The translations under genes and the position numbers were made by a program. 45,938 nucleotides of DNA from positions 1 to 45,938 of the forward strand of contig JANQPZ010000327.1 in assembly GCA_028285215.1 (NCBI GenBank), given 5' to 3'. The notes beneath the pieces are model-generated. The model was not told the DNA's origin. It worked only from the letters and a program-made list of their open reading frames with translations, and made no database searches. The DNA is from Rhodovibrionaceae bacterium (lineage in GTDB: Bacteria; Pseudomonadota; Alphaproteobacteria; Kiloniellales; DSM-21159). Of this stretch, positions 16,433-26,730 are shown piece after piece (position 1 is the stretch's first letter; the number at the start of each line of letters is the position of its first letter).

Positions 16433-17206
16433 TTAGTCGCGGCGGAAGATCAAGTGGCCGAGCCATCCGGCCACCAGCGCCAGGATGACGGCAATCAAGC
16501 CGTAGGCGCCCGCCTGCCCGTGAGCGAAGTCGAAGAGTTCCGCCTCCAGTCCGACCTTGCTGACGCTCAAGGGAATGACCTGAGCCGAAGCCACTTGTCC
16601 GCCCTGAAACAAGAACACCTGTGCCTGATAGACACCCGTCGGGACGTTGGTGGGGAAGTAGACCTGGCTGCGGAACAAGGTCTCGCCGATCAGCGTGACC
16701 TGTCCCAGAGCTTCGACGTAAAGCCCCTCCCGCTGCTTTGCGCGGATCAGCCCCTGGCGCCATTCTTCGCGCAAGGGACCGCTCGCTTTTGCCGCCGGCA
16801 GATGAAAGTCCAGATGGTCGAGGCCGATGCCGTTGGCGGCCAGGACGGTAGATTCGGCAATCTCTTCCAGCGGGCGGCTGGCGGCAACGGCGTAGAAGCT
16901 GGGAACCTGCTCGAAGGTCAGGCTGGCCGTGTTCATCCAGATCCCGGCGACGTTGGACTTGCGATGGAGCGTTTGAGCCTGCTCCGGCCCCCGTACCACC
17001 ACCACGAGATCGCCCGACGGCTGCCCGCCGGCCTCGGGATCTGCGGATCGCTCGACGGCCCCGAAGAGCAGCACGTCGACGCCCACGAAACCCGTCGTGA
17101 TCGCCACCAGATGCTCGGAAAGATCGGCGATCAGCGACTGGGCCCGCAGCGGCGTCGAGAGGGCGACGGCCAAGACAGCGACGAAGAGGAGCCCGCGCGC
17201 GGCCAT
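16433..17206 (-). CDS. TIGR02186-like alphaproteobacterial transmembrane protein
   Basis: A 257-residue protein with a signal peptide or N-terminal anchor (MAARGLLFVAVLAVALSTPL, then RAQS) and one C-terminal membrane helix (YGLIAVILALVAGWLGHLIF), followed by RRD. Between them lies an extracytoplasmic domain (VAITTGFVGVDVLLFGA, LVVVVRGPEQ, YVEALGQVTLIGETLFRSQV). This is the pattern of the alphaproteobacterial TM protein family (PF09608/TIGR02186), function unknown. It is characteristically next to a TauE/SafE exporter, as here. The ATG at 17206 lies one base after the exporter's TGA, so translation is coupled; a GTG at 17218 is the alternative. Confidence 0.85.
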   Translation of the reverse strand: MAARGLLFVAVLAVALSTPLRAQSLIADLSEHLVAITTGFVGVDVLLFGAVERSADPEAGGQPSGDLVVVVRGPEQAQTLHRKSNVAGIWMNTASLTFEQVPSFYAVAASRPLEEIAESTVLAANGIGLDHLDFHLPAAKASGPLREEWRQGLIRAKQREGLYVEALGQVTLIGETLFRSQVYFPTNVPTGVYQAQVFLFQGGQVASAQVIPLSVSKVGLEAELFDFAHGQAGAYGLIAVILALVAGWLGHLIFRRD

Positions 17207-17207
17207 A

Positions 17208-18116
17208 TCAGGAAACACCCAGGCTGTAGATGTCGACCGGCGGGGTCACCAGATCGAACAGCAGTTTGCCGCCGACACAGAGAATCAGTAGTCCCAGCAT
17301 GATCCGCAGGGAATCGGCTGGCAGCCGCGCCGCGAAGCGCCCGCCAAACTGGGCACCGATCACACCGCCCAAGACGAGCAGCAAAGCGAGCACCAAATCC
17401 ACGGTCTGATTCTGCGTGGCCTGCAGAAAGGTGACGTTGGCCGAAACGAAGATGATCTGAAACAAGCTGGTACCGATGACCACGGTGGTCGGCATCCCCA
17501 AGACATAGATCATCAGCGGCACGAGAATGAAGCCGCCCCCCACACCCATGATCGCCGAGAGCACGCCAACCCCGAATCCGAGCGACAAGGGCAGAAGAGC
17601 CGATATGTAAAGCCGAGACTTTGGAAAACGCATGCGCAGCGGCCAGCCGGCCGCCCAGGCATGGCCCCTGCGGCTAGGGGCGGTCACCTTGCGTCGGCGA
17701 CGAACCAGGGCCCGGCCACCCTCGAGAAACAGCAGCACCCCGATGATGCCGAGCAGCAGGACGTAGGACAGGCTGATCACCAGGTCGATCTGACCGAGAC
17801 CGCGCAGAACGGAAAACAGGGCCACGCCCACTGTGGAGCCGAGAAACCCGCCGGCCAGCAGCACCAGCCCCATGCGAACATCGACGTTGTCCCGCTTGAA
17901 GTGAGCCAGCACGCCGGACACGGAGGAGGCCACGACGTGGTTTGCCTGAGTGGCCACGGCAACAGAGGGCGGCACGCCGATAAAGATCAGCAGCGGCGTC
18001 ATGAGGAAGCCGCCGCCGACGCCGAACAGCCCCGCCAGAAAGCCGATCAGCCCCCCCAGACCCAGCAAGAGAAAGACGTTGAGCGAGATCTCGGCGATCG
18101 GCAGGTAGATCTGCAT
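17208..18116 (-). CDS. TauE/SafE family sulfite exporter
   Basis: A 302-residue polytopic membrane protein with two repeated halves, each containing the glycine-rich family motif: GLGGLIGFLAGLFGVGGGFL (about 18-37) and VLSAIMGVGGGFILVPLMIY (about 190-210). Roughly eight hydrophobic segments are visible, interrupted by a basic cytoplasmic loop (RRRRKVTAPSRRG). The family exports sulfite, sulfonates or other anions; the substrate is not readable from sequence. It is co-transcribed with the TIGR02186-like gene and probably the universal stress gene. A 508-bp divergent gap precedes it. Confidence 0.88.
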   Translation of the reverse strand: MQIYLPIAEISLNVFLLLGLGGLIGFLAGLFGVGGGFLMTPLLIFIGVPPSVAVATQANHVVASSVSGVLAHFKRDNVDVRMGLVLLAGGFLGSTVGVALFSVLRGLGQIDLVISLSYVLLLGIIGVLLFLEGGRALVRRRRKVTAPSRRGHAWAAGWPLRMRFPKSRLYISALLPLSLGFGVGVLSAIMGVGGGFILVPLMIYVLGMPTTVVIGTSLFQIIFVSANVTFLQATQNQTVDLVLALLLVLGGVIGAQFGGRFAARLPADSLRIMLGLLILCVGGKLLFDLVTPPVDIYSLGVS

Positions 18117-18624
18117 GGCCGCGCCCTAGACCTGAGCGCCGCTGGCGGCAGGGCCGACCGGCAGATCGACCAACGACAGGACCGCGCCCGGACGGACCCT
18201 CGTCCGAACGTGCCGCGCGCGATGCGGCCACGGCTGCTCCATACGTCGAAATCACCTGTGACGAGACGAACTAACGCGATGCCCGACCATAGCGGCGCCA
18301 GCCGTCGACCGGATATCGAACCTGTCCATGAAACATAACCGGGTCTTTCCAACTCATGAAAGACCTGAAGTTTTTCAGAGAGATGACGTACCCGACGAAA
18401 CCCCTCCTCTAAGCCCTTATCGGAGCAAAATCGATAGTTCTCTCTCGATCAACCGGACGCGCGGCCACTCCGCCACAGGGACGTGCCCTTTGTCATCCCA
18501 GAGATCGCACAGGCTGCATCCTCACAGCGCACTAAACTGCAACCATGAGCAAGCGCTGTAACGGGCGCCACCCGCTCAACGGGTAGAATTGCAAGGTGCA
18601 TTTCAACGTTGCGGAGGACTCGCC
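18117..18624. other. 508-bp intergenic region between divergent TauE and OmpA-family genes
   Basis: I see no credible coding sequence here. It contains a perfect 8-bp inverted repeat ggtctttc-N8-gaaagacc (18342-18365), followed closely by ctgaa-gttt-ttcag and five T (18371-18375). Base composition is more AT-rich than the neighbouring genes between 18300 and 18540. It must hold promoters for both divergent genes, but I cannot pick convincing -35/-10 pairs. Confidence 0.45.
18342..18378 (+). repeat. inverted repeats in the TauE/OmpA divergent region
   Basis: ggtctttc (18342-18349) and gaaagacc (18358-18365) pair perfectly around an 8-base loop. A second short repeat, ctgaa/ttcag (18365-18378), abuts it and contains the T5 run. 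It could be an operator or a terminator-like structure on the plus strand; no gene upstream on that strand needs one. Confidence 0.35.
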
Positions 18625-19137
18625 ATGAGAAGGTTTCCTGCGGACGTGCGACTTTACATCTTCCTTGCCAGCTTCGTCGTATCGCTTGGTGTCACCTCGG
18701 CGGCTGCCGAAGAGCGGCCGGACCCGCCTTACAGCGTCGTGGTCGGGTCGCAGTCGAATCATCCGAACGGCACTCAGCTGTTCGTCGAAGACGCCACGGT
18801 GCATGAAGACTTCGTGGAACTCCGCATCAAGGCAATCAACGGCTCGCGCGATGGCGTGCGGCTGAACGTCGACAATCAGACAGTGCTGACGGACAACGCT
18901 GCGACCCGGTACCGCATCATGCCGCCCACGGACAATCGCGACCTGCGCATCGATCAAGGCGGAGTTCTCCAGGGCACGCTGGTGTTCATCGGGCACGTCG
19001 CGGACACCGCCGACTGGATCGAGCTGCGCATCAATCCGACCCGGGCCAGTGTCAGCGATCGAACCCGAACCCCGAATTTCGATGTCAGGATTCCGTTGGA
19101 CGGCGCCGTGGCCGCCGAGGCAAAAAAAAAGCCCTGA
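18625..19137 (+). CDS. exported protein, apparent 5' part of a split OmpA-family gene
   Basis: A 170-residue product starting at the ATG at 18625 with a gcggagga ribosome-binding site. MRRFPADVRLYIFLASFVVS, then LGVTSAAAEE, is a signal peptide. The mature domain (YSVVVGSQSNHPNGTQLFVE, DNAATRYRIMPPTDNRDL, LQGTLVFIGHVADTADWIEL) looks like a beta-rich domain and has no family name I can give. It ends in an Ala/Glu linker and three lysines encoded by nine A, then Pro and stop. A -1 shift in the A tract continues straight into the OmpA-domain frame (to 19718), giving about 364 residues. I think the two are one gene. Confidence 0.75.
   Translation: MRRFPADVRLYIFLASFVVSLGVTSAAAEERPDPPYSVVVGSQSNHPNGTQLFVEDATVHEDFVELRIKAINGSRDGVRLNVDNQTVLTDNAATRYRIMPPTDNRDLRIDQGGVLQGTLVFIGHVADTADWIELRINPTRASVSDRTRTPNFDVRIPLDGAVAAEAKKKP
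19122..19130 (+). other. A9 slippery tract / frameshift site
   Basis: Nine consecutive A in a GC-rich gene, directly before the stop of the upstream frame (gca aaa aaa aag ccc tga). Reading one base back at the tract gives aaa-gcc-ctg-aca and joins the OmpA frame without any stop. It also fits the A-AAA-AAA pattern for -1 ribosomal slippage and for RNA polymerase slippage. A homopolymer sequencing error is the plain alternative. Confidence 0.7.
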
Positions 19138-19718
19138 CACAGGCGGCAGGCGATCCGATCTCGGTGTTTGAGACCCAAGTCGTCACGCCTTCCAGCGTTC
19201 AGTCGGTTACGAGCATCCCGCCCTCGGGCCTCACGGCCGGCGGCGGTACGGCAAGCTCGGACTTGTCGAGCGAGAGCGCGATCGGTCGTTCGACCGTCGA
19301 GGTGACGGTCCAACAACTGATCAGCGAGCTGCAGGGTGCGGAAACCGAACGCGGCACCGTGATCAGCTTGCCCGGCGATGTGCTGTTCGACTTCGACAAG
19401 TCGGATATCAGGCGAGATGCGGAGCCTGTGCTGGCGCGCCTGGCAAGCCTGATCGAAAAGCTGTCGCAAGCAGCGGTCGAGATCGAAGGACATACCGACG
19501 CGATGGGGTCAGACGCCTATAATCAGAGCCTTTCGGAGCGACGGGCGCTGTCGGTGAAGAACCACCTGGTTAGCGGATACGGTCTGGCTGCGGAACGCCT
19601 GCAGACGACGGGCTATGGCGAAAGCCAGCCCGTCGCACCCAACAGCCACGCGGACGGGTCAGACAACCCCGCTGGCCGTCAACTCAACCGCCGCGTCGAA
19701 GTGATCATCGCGGATTGA
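19138..19718 (+). CDS. OmpA family protein, apparent 3' part of a split gene
   Basis: The frame contains a C-terminal OmpA peptidoglycan-binding domain: DVLFDFDKSDIRRDAEPVL, then VEIEGHTDAMGSDAYNQSLS, ERRALSVKNHL, TTGYGESQPVAPN and NRRVEVIIAD. The Asp of GHTDA and the Arg of NRRVEV are the usual diaminopimelate-contact residues. Taken alone its first start would be a GTG at 19164, with no ribosome-binding site and no signal peptide, which makes no sense for a periplasmic wall-binding domain. The frame is open back to the A9 tract of the preceding reading frame. It probably forms one periplasmic or outer-membrane-linked protein with the 18625 segment. Confidence 0.8.
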
Positions 19719-19768
19719 CGTCGCGGCCAGGGCGCAGAAGCGGCCAGGGCGCTACGTCGCCTCAGATC

Positions 19769-20260
19769 TCACTGTGGGCGGCTGTGAAGGTGCACATCCT
19801 CGGCACCGGCCGCTTCCAGAATGGCCGTCGCGCTGGCTTGGGCCTCCGGTGTCTCGGCGCGAATCCAAAGCAAGACGGCCCCGGCTTCCAACGCGCGCGC
19901 GAAAGCCTCGGTGTGCGGCGTCGCCTGGATCTTCTCCAAGACGTCGCGCGCGGCGAGGCCGGAGAGTCCGGCCCCGGCGGCCAGCGCCACGGCCGCGCCG
20001 ACGGGTCCGGTTGCGATCGCGATCAAGCCGGCGGCGGCGATCGGACCGATGAAGTTCACCTCTCCCGTCAGGCTCGCCAGGGTTTCGCGCCAGGCGTCCC
20101 CTTCTTTGCCGGCAGCATCCAGCGACTCGTGGCTGTCCAGTACCGAAAGATCGGCATGGCCGAAACCGGCCTCGGTCAAAGCTTTGACGGCGTCTTCGAA
20201 GGCCGCTCTCGTTTCGAAGCGACCGACCGCTTCGGTCACTGGGCCTCTGCTCTCGCTCAC
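19769..20260 (-). CDS. hypothetical protein with glycine-rich hydrophobic core
   Basis: A 163-residue protein without a signal peptide. The first 70 residues (VGRFETRAAFEDAVKALTEA, FGHADLSVLDSHESL) resemble the small alpha/beta domain of general-stress-protein-like sequences, in which a parameter such as DAVKAL precedes a strand-loop-strand. A central hydrophobic, Gly/Ala-rich segment (NFIGPIAAAGLIAIATGPVG, then AAVALAAGAGLSGL) looks like a glycine-zipper membrane hairpin. The C-terminal part (FARALEAGAVLLWIRAET) repeats the alpha/beta feel. It may act at the inner membrane in stress response, but I assign no function. It is divergent from mutS. Confidence 0.7.
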   Translation of the reverse strand: MSESRGPVTEAVGRFETRAAFEDAVKALTEAGFGHADLSVLDSHESLDAAGKEGDAWRETLASLTGEVNFIGPIAAAGLIAIATGPVGAAVALAAGAGLSGLAARDVLEKIQATPHTEAFARALEAGAVLLWIRAETPEAQASATAILEAAGAEDVHLHSRPQ

Positions 20261-20462
20261 GCTGTATCGCCTCCGTTGCGCGCTCCAGATCTATAACAAG
20301 AGCAGGATTCTAGCGAGACGATCCAGCTTGACTAGAGCGGAGATGGCGTCTCCGCGGCCAGCTTCGGACGTAAAACCGATGGATCGAAATTCGGAGTCGG
20401 GGCACCCAAGGTCGCAATGCTACTGTCCGCGCCCGAACGACTCCGACAGCGTCTGACAGCCA

Positions 20463-23159
<2,697 letters not shown>

Positions 23160-23219
23160 CGTCCGGACAGGCGATGCAGGTTGACCTTCTCAGCTCGCCG
23201 CCCGAGGCGTGATCCCGGT

Positions 23220-23945
23220 CTAAGCCTTCGTATCGACCGTCGATCCGGGCTCGGGCGCCTCGCCGCCCTCCGCACCGCCGGGTCCAGCAGCCTTCGGGCC
23301 GCCCTTGGAGACAGCCACGCGCGCGGGACGCAAAAGGCGCTCACCCAGCAGCCAGCCGAGCTCGTAGACCTGCGCCACGGTACCGGCCGGCTTGCTGGCG
23401 TCGTCGATTTCGATCATGGCCTCGTGGCGATGCGGATCCAGCTTCTCGCCGACCGGATCGATGGGGACGATCCCATGCTTGGCAAAGGCGTCGCCCAAGG
23501 ACTTGTCGGTCATCTCGACGCCAGTCAGCAACGTCTTGAGCGCCGCGTTCTCCTCCACCGCGTCGGCTGGAACTGCCGCCAACGCCCGCTTCAGGTTGTC
23601 GGCGACGCTCAACAGGTCCTTGGCCAGCGGCGCGGCGGCGTACTTCAGGGCCTCGGCCTTCTCGCGGCGCGCGCGATTGCGCAGGTTCTCCGTCTCCGCC
23701 AGCGCCCGCACAAGCTGATCCTTCAAATCGGCGATCTGTGCCGCAAGCTCGGCCTCGCGGGGCGAAGCGAACGCAGCGCCGGCTTCGGCCTCGTTCAGCT
23801 CCAACGCCTCTATCGTCGCATCGTCGATCACCGGCGCTTCGTCGTCACGAGGCGCAGCCTTGTCCGTTGCGCCGGGCACGGTGTCATCGGGCGCAAGCTC
23901 CGACGTCTCCGCTTCTTCGGGCTTCTGCTTCGGGTCGGCAGTCAT
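23220..23945 (-). CDS. grpE: nucleotide exchange factor GrpE
   Basis: A 241-residue DnaK co-chaperone. An acidic N-terminal tail (about 1-60) leads to a long helix (AELAAQIADLKDQLVRALAE, then TENLRNRARREKAEA) and the beta domain (HGIVPIDPVGEKLDPHRHEA, ELGWLLGERLLRPARVAVSK). The C-terminus carries an extra Gly/Ala/Glu-rich tail after the usual end. The open frame extends upstream, but the ATG at 23945 (MTADPKQKP) is taken because the upstream part overlaps hrcA's end in low-complexity sequence. It follows hrcA by 41 bp, the standard heat-shock operon order. Confidence 0.94.
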   Translation of the reverse strand: MTADPKQKPEEAETSELAPDDTVPGATDKAAPRDDEAPVIDDATIEALELNEAEAGAAFASPREAELAAQIADLKDQLVRALAETENLRNRARREKAEALKYAAAPLAKDLLSVADNLKRALAAVPADAVEENAALKTLLTGVEMTDKSLGDAFAKHGIVPIDPVGEKLDPHRHEAMIEIDDASKPAGTVAQVYELGWLLGERLLRPARVAVSKGGPKAAGPGGAEGGEAPEPGSTVDTKA

Positions 23946-23986
23946 GACGCTCCGTCTCGTATCTACTGTTAGGCAAATCAGGCGTT

Positions 23987-25066
23987 TCAGCCGAGCAGGC
24001 GGCCGATGGCCTGGGCGGTGTAGTCCACCATGGGGATGATGCGCGCGTAATCGATGCGCGTTGGACCGATGACCCCTACGGCACCGACGATCTGCTGCTG
24101 GCTGTTGGTATAGGGAGCCACCACCAGCGAACAACCGGTCAGACCGAACAACTCGCTCTGAGCGCCGATGAAGATCTGCACGCCCTCGGCCGTCTCGGTC
24201 ATCTCCAGCAGCTTGAGCAAGGCCTCCTTGCGCTCCAGCGCCGTGAAGAGATGACGGATTCGCTCCAGATCCTCCAAGGCCTGCACGTCATCGAGCAGCT
24301 GGTGCTGCCCGCGCACGATCAGGGCGCCGCCGCCGCTGGGCGCGTCGCCGGACCAGGTCGCCAGACCGGCCTCGATCACCTTGCGCGTCAGCGTGTCCAG
24401 TTCGGCCCGCGCATGTGTCAGCTCGCTCTCGATCGCCCCGCGCGCCTCGCCCAGCCCGCGGTCGCGCAGGCGCGCGGCGAGGTAGTTGCCCGCCTCGACC
24501 AGGGAGGAGGGCGGCAGACCGACCCGCACGTCGATCACGCGGTTCTCGACCTGACCCGACTGGGTCACCAAGACCACAAGCGCGCGACCGGGACCGAGGG
24601 AGACGAACTCGATATGTTTGAGCGGCGCATCCGACTTCGGCGCGAACACCAGGCCGGCACAGCGCGACAAGCCGGACAGCATGGAGGAGGTCTCCTCCAT
24701 CACCTCCGTGAAACTGCGGCCCTGGGCGACACAGCGCGCGTCGATCTCCGAGCGTTCCTCGCTGGTCAGGTTTCCGCGCTCCAGCAGGCCGTCGACGAAG
24801 AGCCGCAGTCCCAGCTCGGTGGGCAGGCGCCCCGCGGAGGTGTGCGGCGCCATCAGAAGCCCCAGATCCTCGAGATCCGCCATTACGTTTCGGATCGTCG
24901 CCGGCGACAGAGTCATCCCGAGCTGCCGCGACAGGCTGCGAGAACCGATCGGCGCACCGGTCTCGACATAGGCTTCTACGATGCGGCGGAAGATGTCTCG
25001 ATGGCGGGCGTTCAGGGCGCCCAGCTCGCTGGCAATTTCCTCTGCTGCGGACCTGACGCTGCTCAT
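23987..25066 (-). CDS. hrcA: heat-inducible transcription repressor HrcA
   Basis: A 359-residue winged-helix repressor of class I heat-shock genes. The N-terminal HTH is RHRDIFRRIVEAYVETGAPI, then GSRSLSRQLGMTLSPATIRN, followed by the wing VMADLEDLGLLMAPHTSAGR. The dimerisation region has LLKLLEMTETAEGVQIFIGA, and the C-terminus has GVIGPTRIDYARIIPMVDYT. HrcA normally represses genes with a CIRCE repeat. I see no CIRCE element in front of hrcA or grpE here, so the direct targets may be groESL elsewhere. It is divergent from rph across 219 bp. Confidence 0.95.
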   Translation of the reverse strand: MSSVRSAAEEIASELGALNARHRDIFRRIVEAYVETGAPIGSRSLSRQLGMTLSPATIRNVMADLEDLGLLMAPHTSAGRLPTELGLRLFVDGLLERGNLTSEERSEIDARCVAQGRSFTEVMEETSSMLSGLSRCAGLVFAPKSDAPLKHIEFVSLGPGRALVVLVTQSGQVENRVIDVRVGLPPSSLVEAGNYLAARLRDRGLGEARGAIESELTHARAELDTLTRKVIEAGLATWSGDAPSGGGALIVRGQHQLLDDVQALEDLERIRHLFTALERKEALLKLLEMTETAEGVQIFIGAQSELFGLTGCSLVVAPYTNSQQQIVGAVGVIGPTRIDYARIIPMVDYTAQAIGRLLG

Positions 25067-25285
25067 TTCCGTTGCGCGCTATGCCTCGATCAAGTTGCCG
25101 CCTGCTCCTTGCGGAAAACACTCCAGACTGCGGCCTTCGATGTAAGCGAATCCTCGGACCAGTTCAACGTCGCCAACCTGGGGTTATCATGATGGCCCCG
25201 GCATGGTGACATGCCTTGCGCGGGGGCGCTAAGCCGCGCTATGCCGCGCGCTAGAAACCACAGCCCAGATCGCCAGGAGAGCTCC

Positions 25286-26011
25286 ATGCGCCCCAGCGGC
25301 CGCGCCCGCGACCAGCTACGTCCGATCGTACTGGAAACCGACGTCAACAAATACGCCGAAGGTTCCTGCCTGGCCAAGTTCGGCGACACCCATGTGCTCT
25401 GCACGGCGAGCCTCGCCGAGTCCGTCCCGCCTTGGCTGCGCAACTCCGGGCGCGGCTGGGTCACGGCGGAATACGGCATGCTGCCCCGGTCCACGGATAG
25501 CCGGATGGATCGCGAGGCCGCTCGCGGCAAACAGTCCGGCCGCACGCAGGAGATCCAACGGCTGATCGGACGCTCGCTTCGGGCCGTCACGGATCTGACC
25601 GGATTTGGCGAACGTCAGATCAAGCTGGATTGCGACGTCATTCAGGCCGACGGCGGCACACGTACGGCCTCGATTACCGGCGCGTACGTTGCCTTGCATC
25701 TCTGTTTTCAGCACATGCAGCGCTTTGGGGCCGTGAAGACGATCCCGCTGCGCGAGCCGATCGCCGCGATTTCCTGCGGCATCGTCCAAGGCGAAACCGT
25801 TCTGGATCTGGACTATGCCGAGGACTCCAACGCCCAGGCGGACGCAAACTTCGTCCTGACCGGGAGCGGAGGTATCGTTGAGGTACAGGCAACCGCCGAG
25901 CAGGAGCCCTTCAGCCGCATACAATACGACCAGCTGCTCGCGCTGGCGGAGAAGGGCATCGCAGAGCTGGTGACACAGCAGCAGGCGGCCGTCGGCCTCG
26001 GCGCGGCGTAG
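25286..26011 (+). CDS. rph: ribonuclease PH
   Basis: A 241-residue phosphorolytic 3'-5' exoribonuclease that trims tRNA 3' ends. [33 protein letters not shown], the Arg/Lys-rich [17 protein letters not shown] and the phosphate/metal-site segment [20 protein letters not shown] are diagnostic. The ATG at 25286 has an aggaga ribosome-binding site at the right distance. Upstream in-frame starts lack one. It heads rph-rdgB-hemW, a common alphaproteobacterial operon next to hrcA-grpE. Confidence 0.96.
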   Translation: MRPSGRARDQLRPIVLETDVNKYAEGSCLAKFGDTHVLCTASLAESVPPWLRNSGRGWVTAEYGMLPRSTDSRMDREAARGKQSGRTQEIQRLIGRSLRAVTDLTGFGERQIKLDCDVIQADGGTRTASITGAYVALHLCFQHMQRFGAVKTIPLREPIAAISCGIVQGETVLDLDYAEDSNAQADANFVLTGSGGIVEVQATAEQEPFSRIQYDQLLALAEKGIAELVTQQQAAVGLGAA

Positions 26012-26062
26012 CGGCCCGGGTACGCATGGGGAACGGGGCTGCACATTTGGCTTTGCGTAACT

Positions 26063-26701
26063 ATGTTACCGCGCATGCAGCCGCGTACGCTCACAGGCAA
26101 ACTGGTCATCGCCAGCCATAATCCCGGCAAGGTGCGGGAGATCGAAGATCTCGTCGCACCCTTCGGGCTGGAAGTCGTCTCGGCCGGCGAACTGGGCTTG
26201 CCGGAACCCGAGGAGACGGGAACCTCCTTTGCCGCCAATGCCGAACTCAAGGCCCTGGCCGCCGCGATTGGGGCAAATCTGCCTGCCTTGGCCGATGATT
26301 CGGGACTGGTGGTCCCGGCACTCGGCGGCGCACCAGGTATCTACTCGGCGCGCTGGGCCGGACCGGACAAGGACTTTTCCCTCGCCATGGCGCGCGTAAA
26401 GCGCGAGCTGGACGCGCAAACCGCCACCGAGATCAGAAACGGCAGCGGAGCAGGTGCCCATTTCGTCTGTGCCCTGGCGCTTGCCTGGCCGGACGGCTCG
26501 GTCGAGGTGTTCGAGGGGCGCGTCGAAGGCGAGCTCACCTTTCCACCCCGCGGCGACCGCGGATTCGGCTACGATCCCATCTTCTTGCCCCGGGGGGATA
26601 CCCGGACCTTCGGCGAGATGGATCCGGCGGAAAAGCATGGCATCAGCCACCGTGCCCGGGCGTTCGCGCAACTGAAACGCCGTCTGGAAGACGCCCTCTA
26701 G
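26063..26701 (+). CDS. rdgB: XTP/dITP diphosphatase (non-canonical purine NTP pyrophosphatase)
   Basis: A 212-residue Ham1/RdgB enzyme that hydrolyses ITP, dITP and XTP to monophosphates. Family motifs are [51 protein letters not shown] followed by RW, and [13 protein letters not shown] with the catalytic-site SHRARAF near the end. The start is either the ATG at 26063 or the one at 26075 (MQPRTLTG); neither has a strong ribosome-binding site. It lies 51 bp after rph and 29 bp before hemW. Confidence 0.94.
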   Translation: MLPRMQPRTLTGKLVIASHNPGKVREIEDLVAPFGLEVVSAGELGLPEPEETGTSFAANAELKALAAAIGANLPALADDSGLVVPALGGAPGIYSARWAGPDKDFSLAMARVKRELDAQTATEIRNGSGAGAHFVCALALAWPDGSVEVFEGRVEGELTFPPRGDRGFGYDPIFLPRGDTRTFGEMDPAEKHGISHRARAFAQLKRRLEDAL

Positions 26702-26730
26702 AGCGCCAGCGAAGGGCCGCAGGAACGGTA

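Noticed and set aside
18328..18561. 77-codon open frame in the TauE/OmpA gap
   Set aside because: No family resemblance and no ribosome-binding site; low-complexity Ser/Arg/His content.
20338..20354. cggaga-tggcg-tctccg hairpin before mutS as a regulatory element
   Set aside because: Only a six-base stem with nothing else supporting it; such stems arise often by chance in GC-rich DNA.
25067..25285. CIRCE operator between hrcA and rph
   Set aside because: I searched for the 9-bp arms and found no match within a few mismatches.
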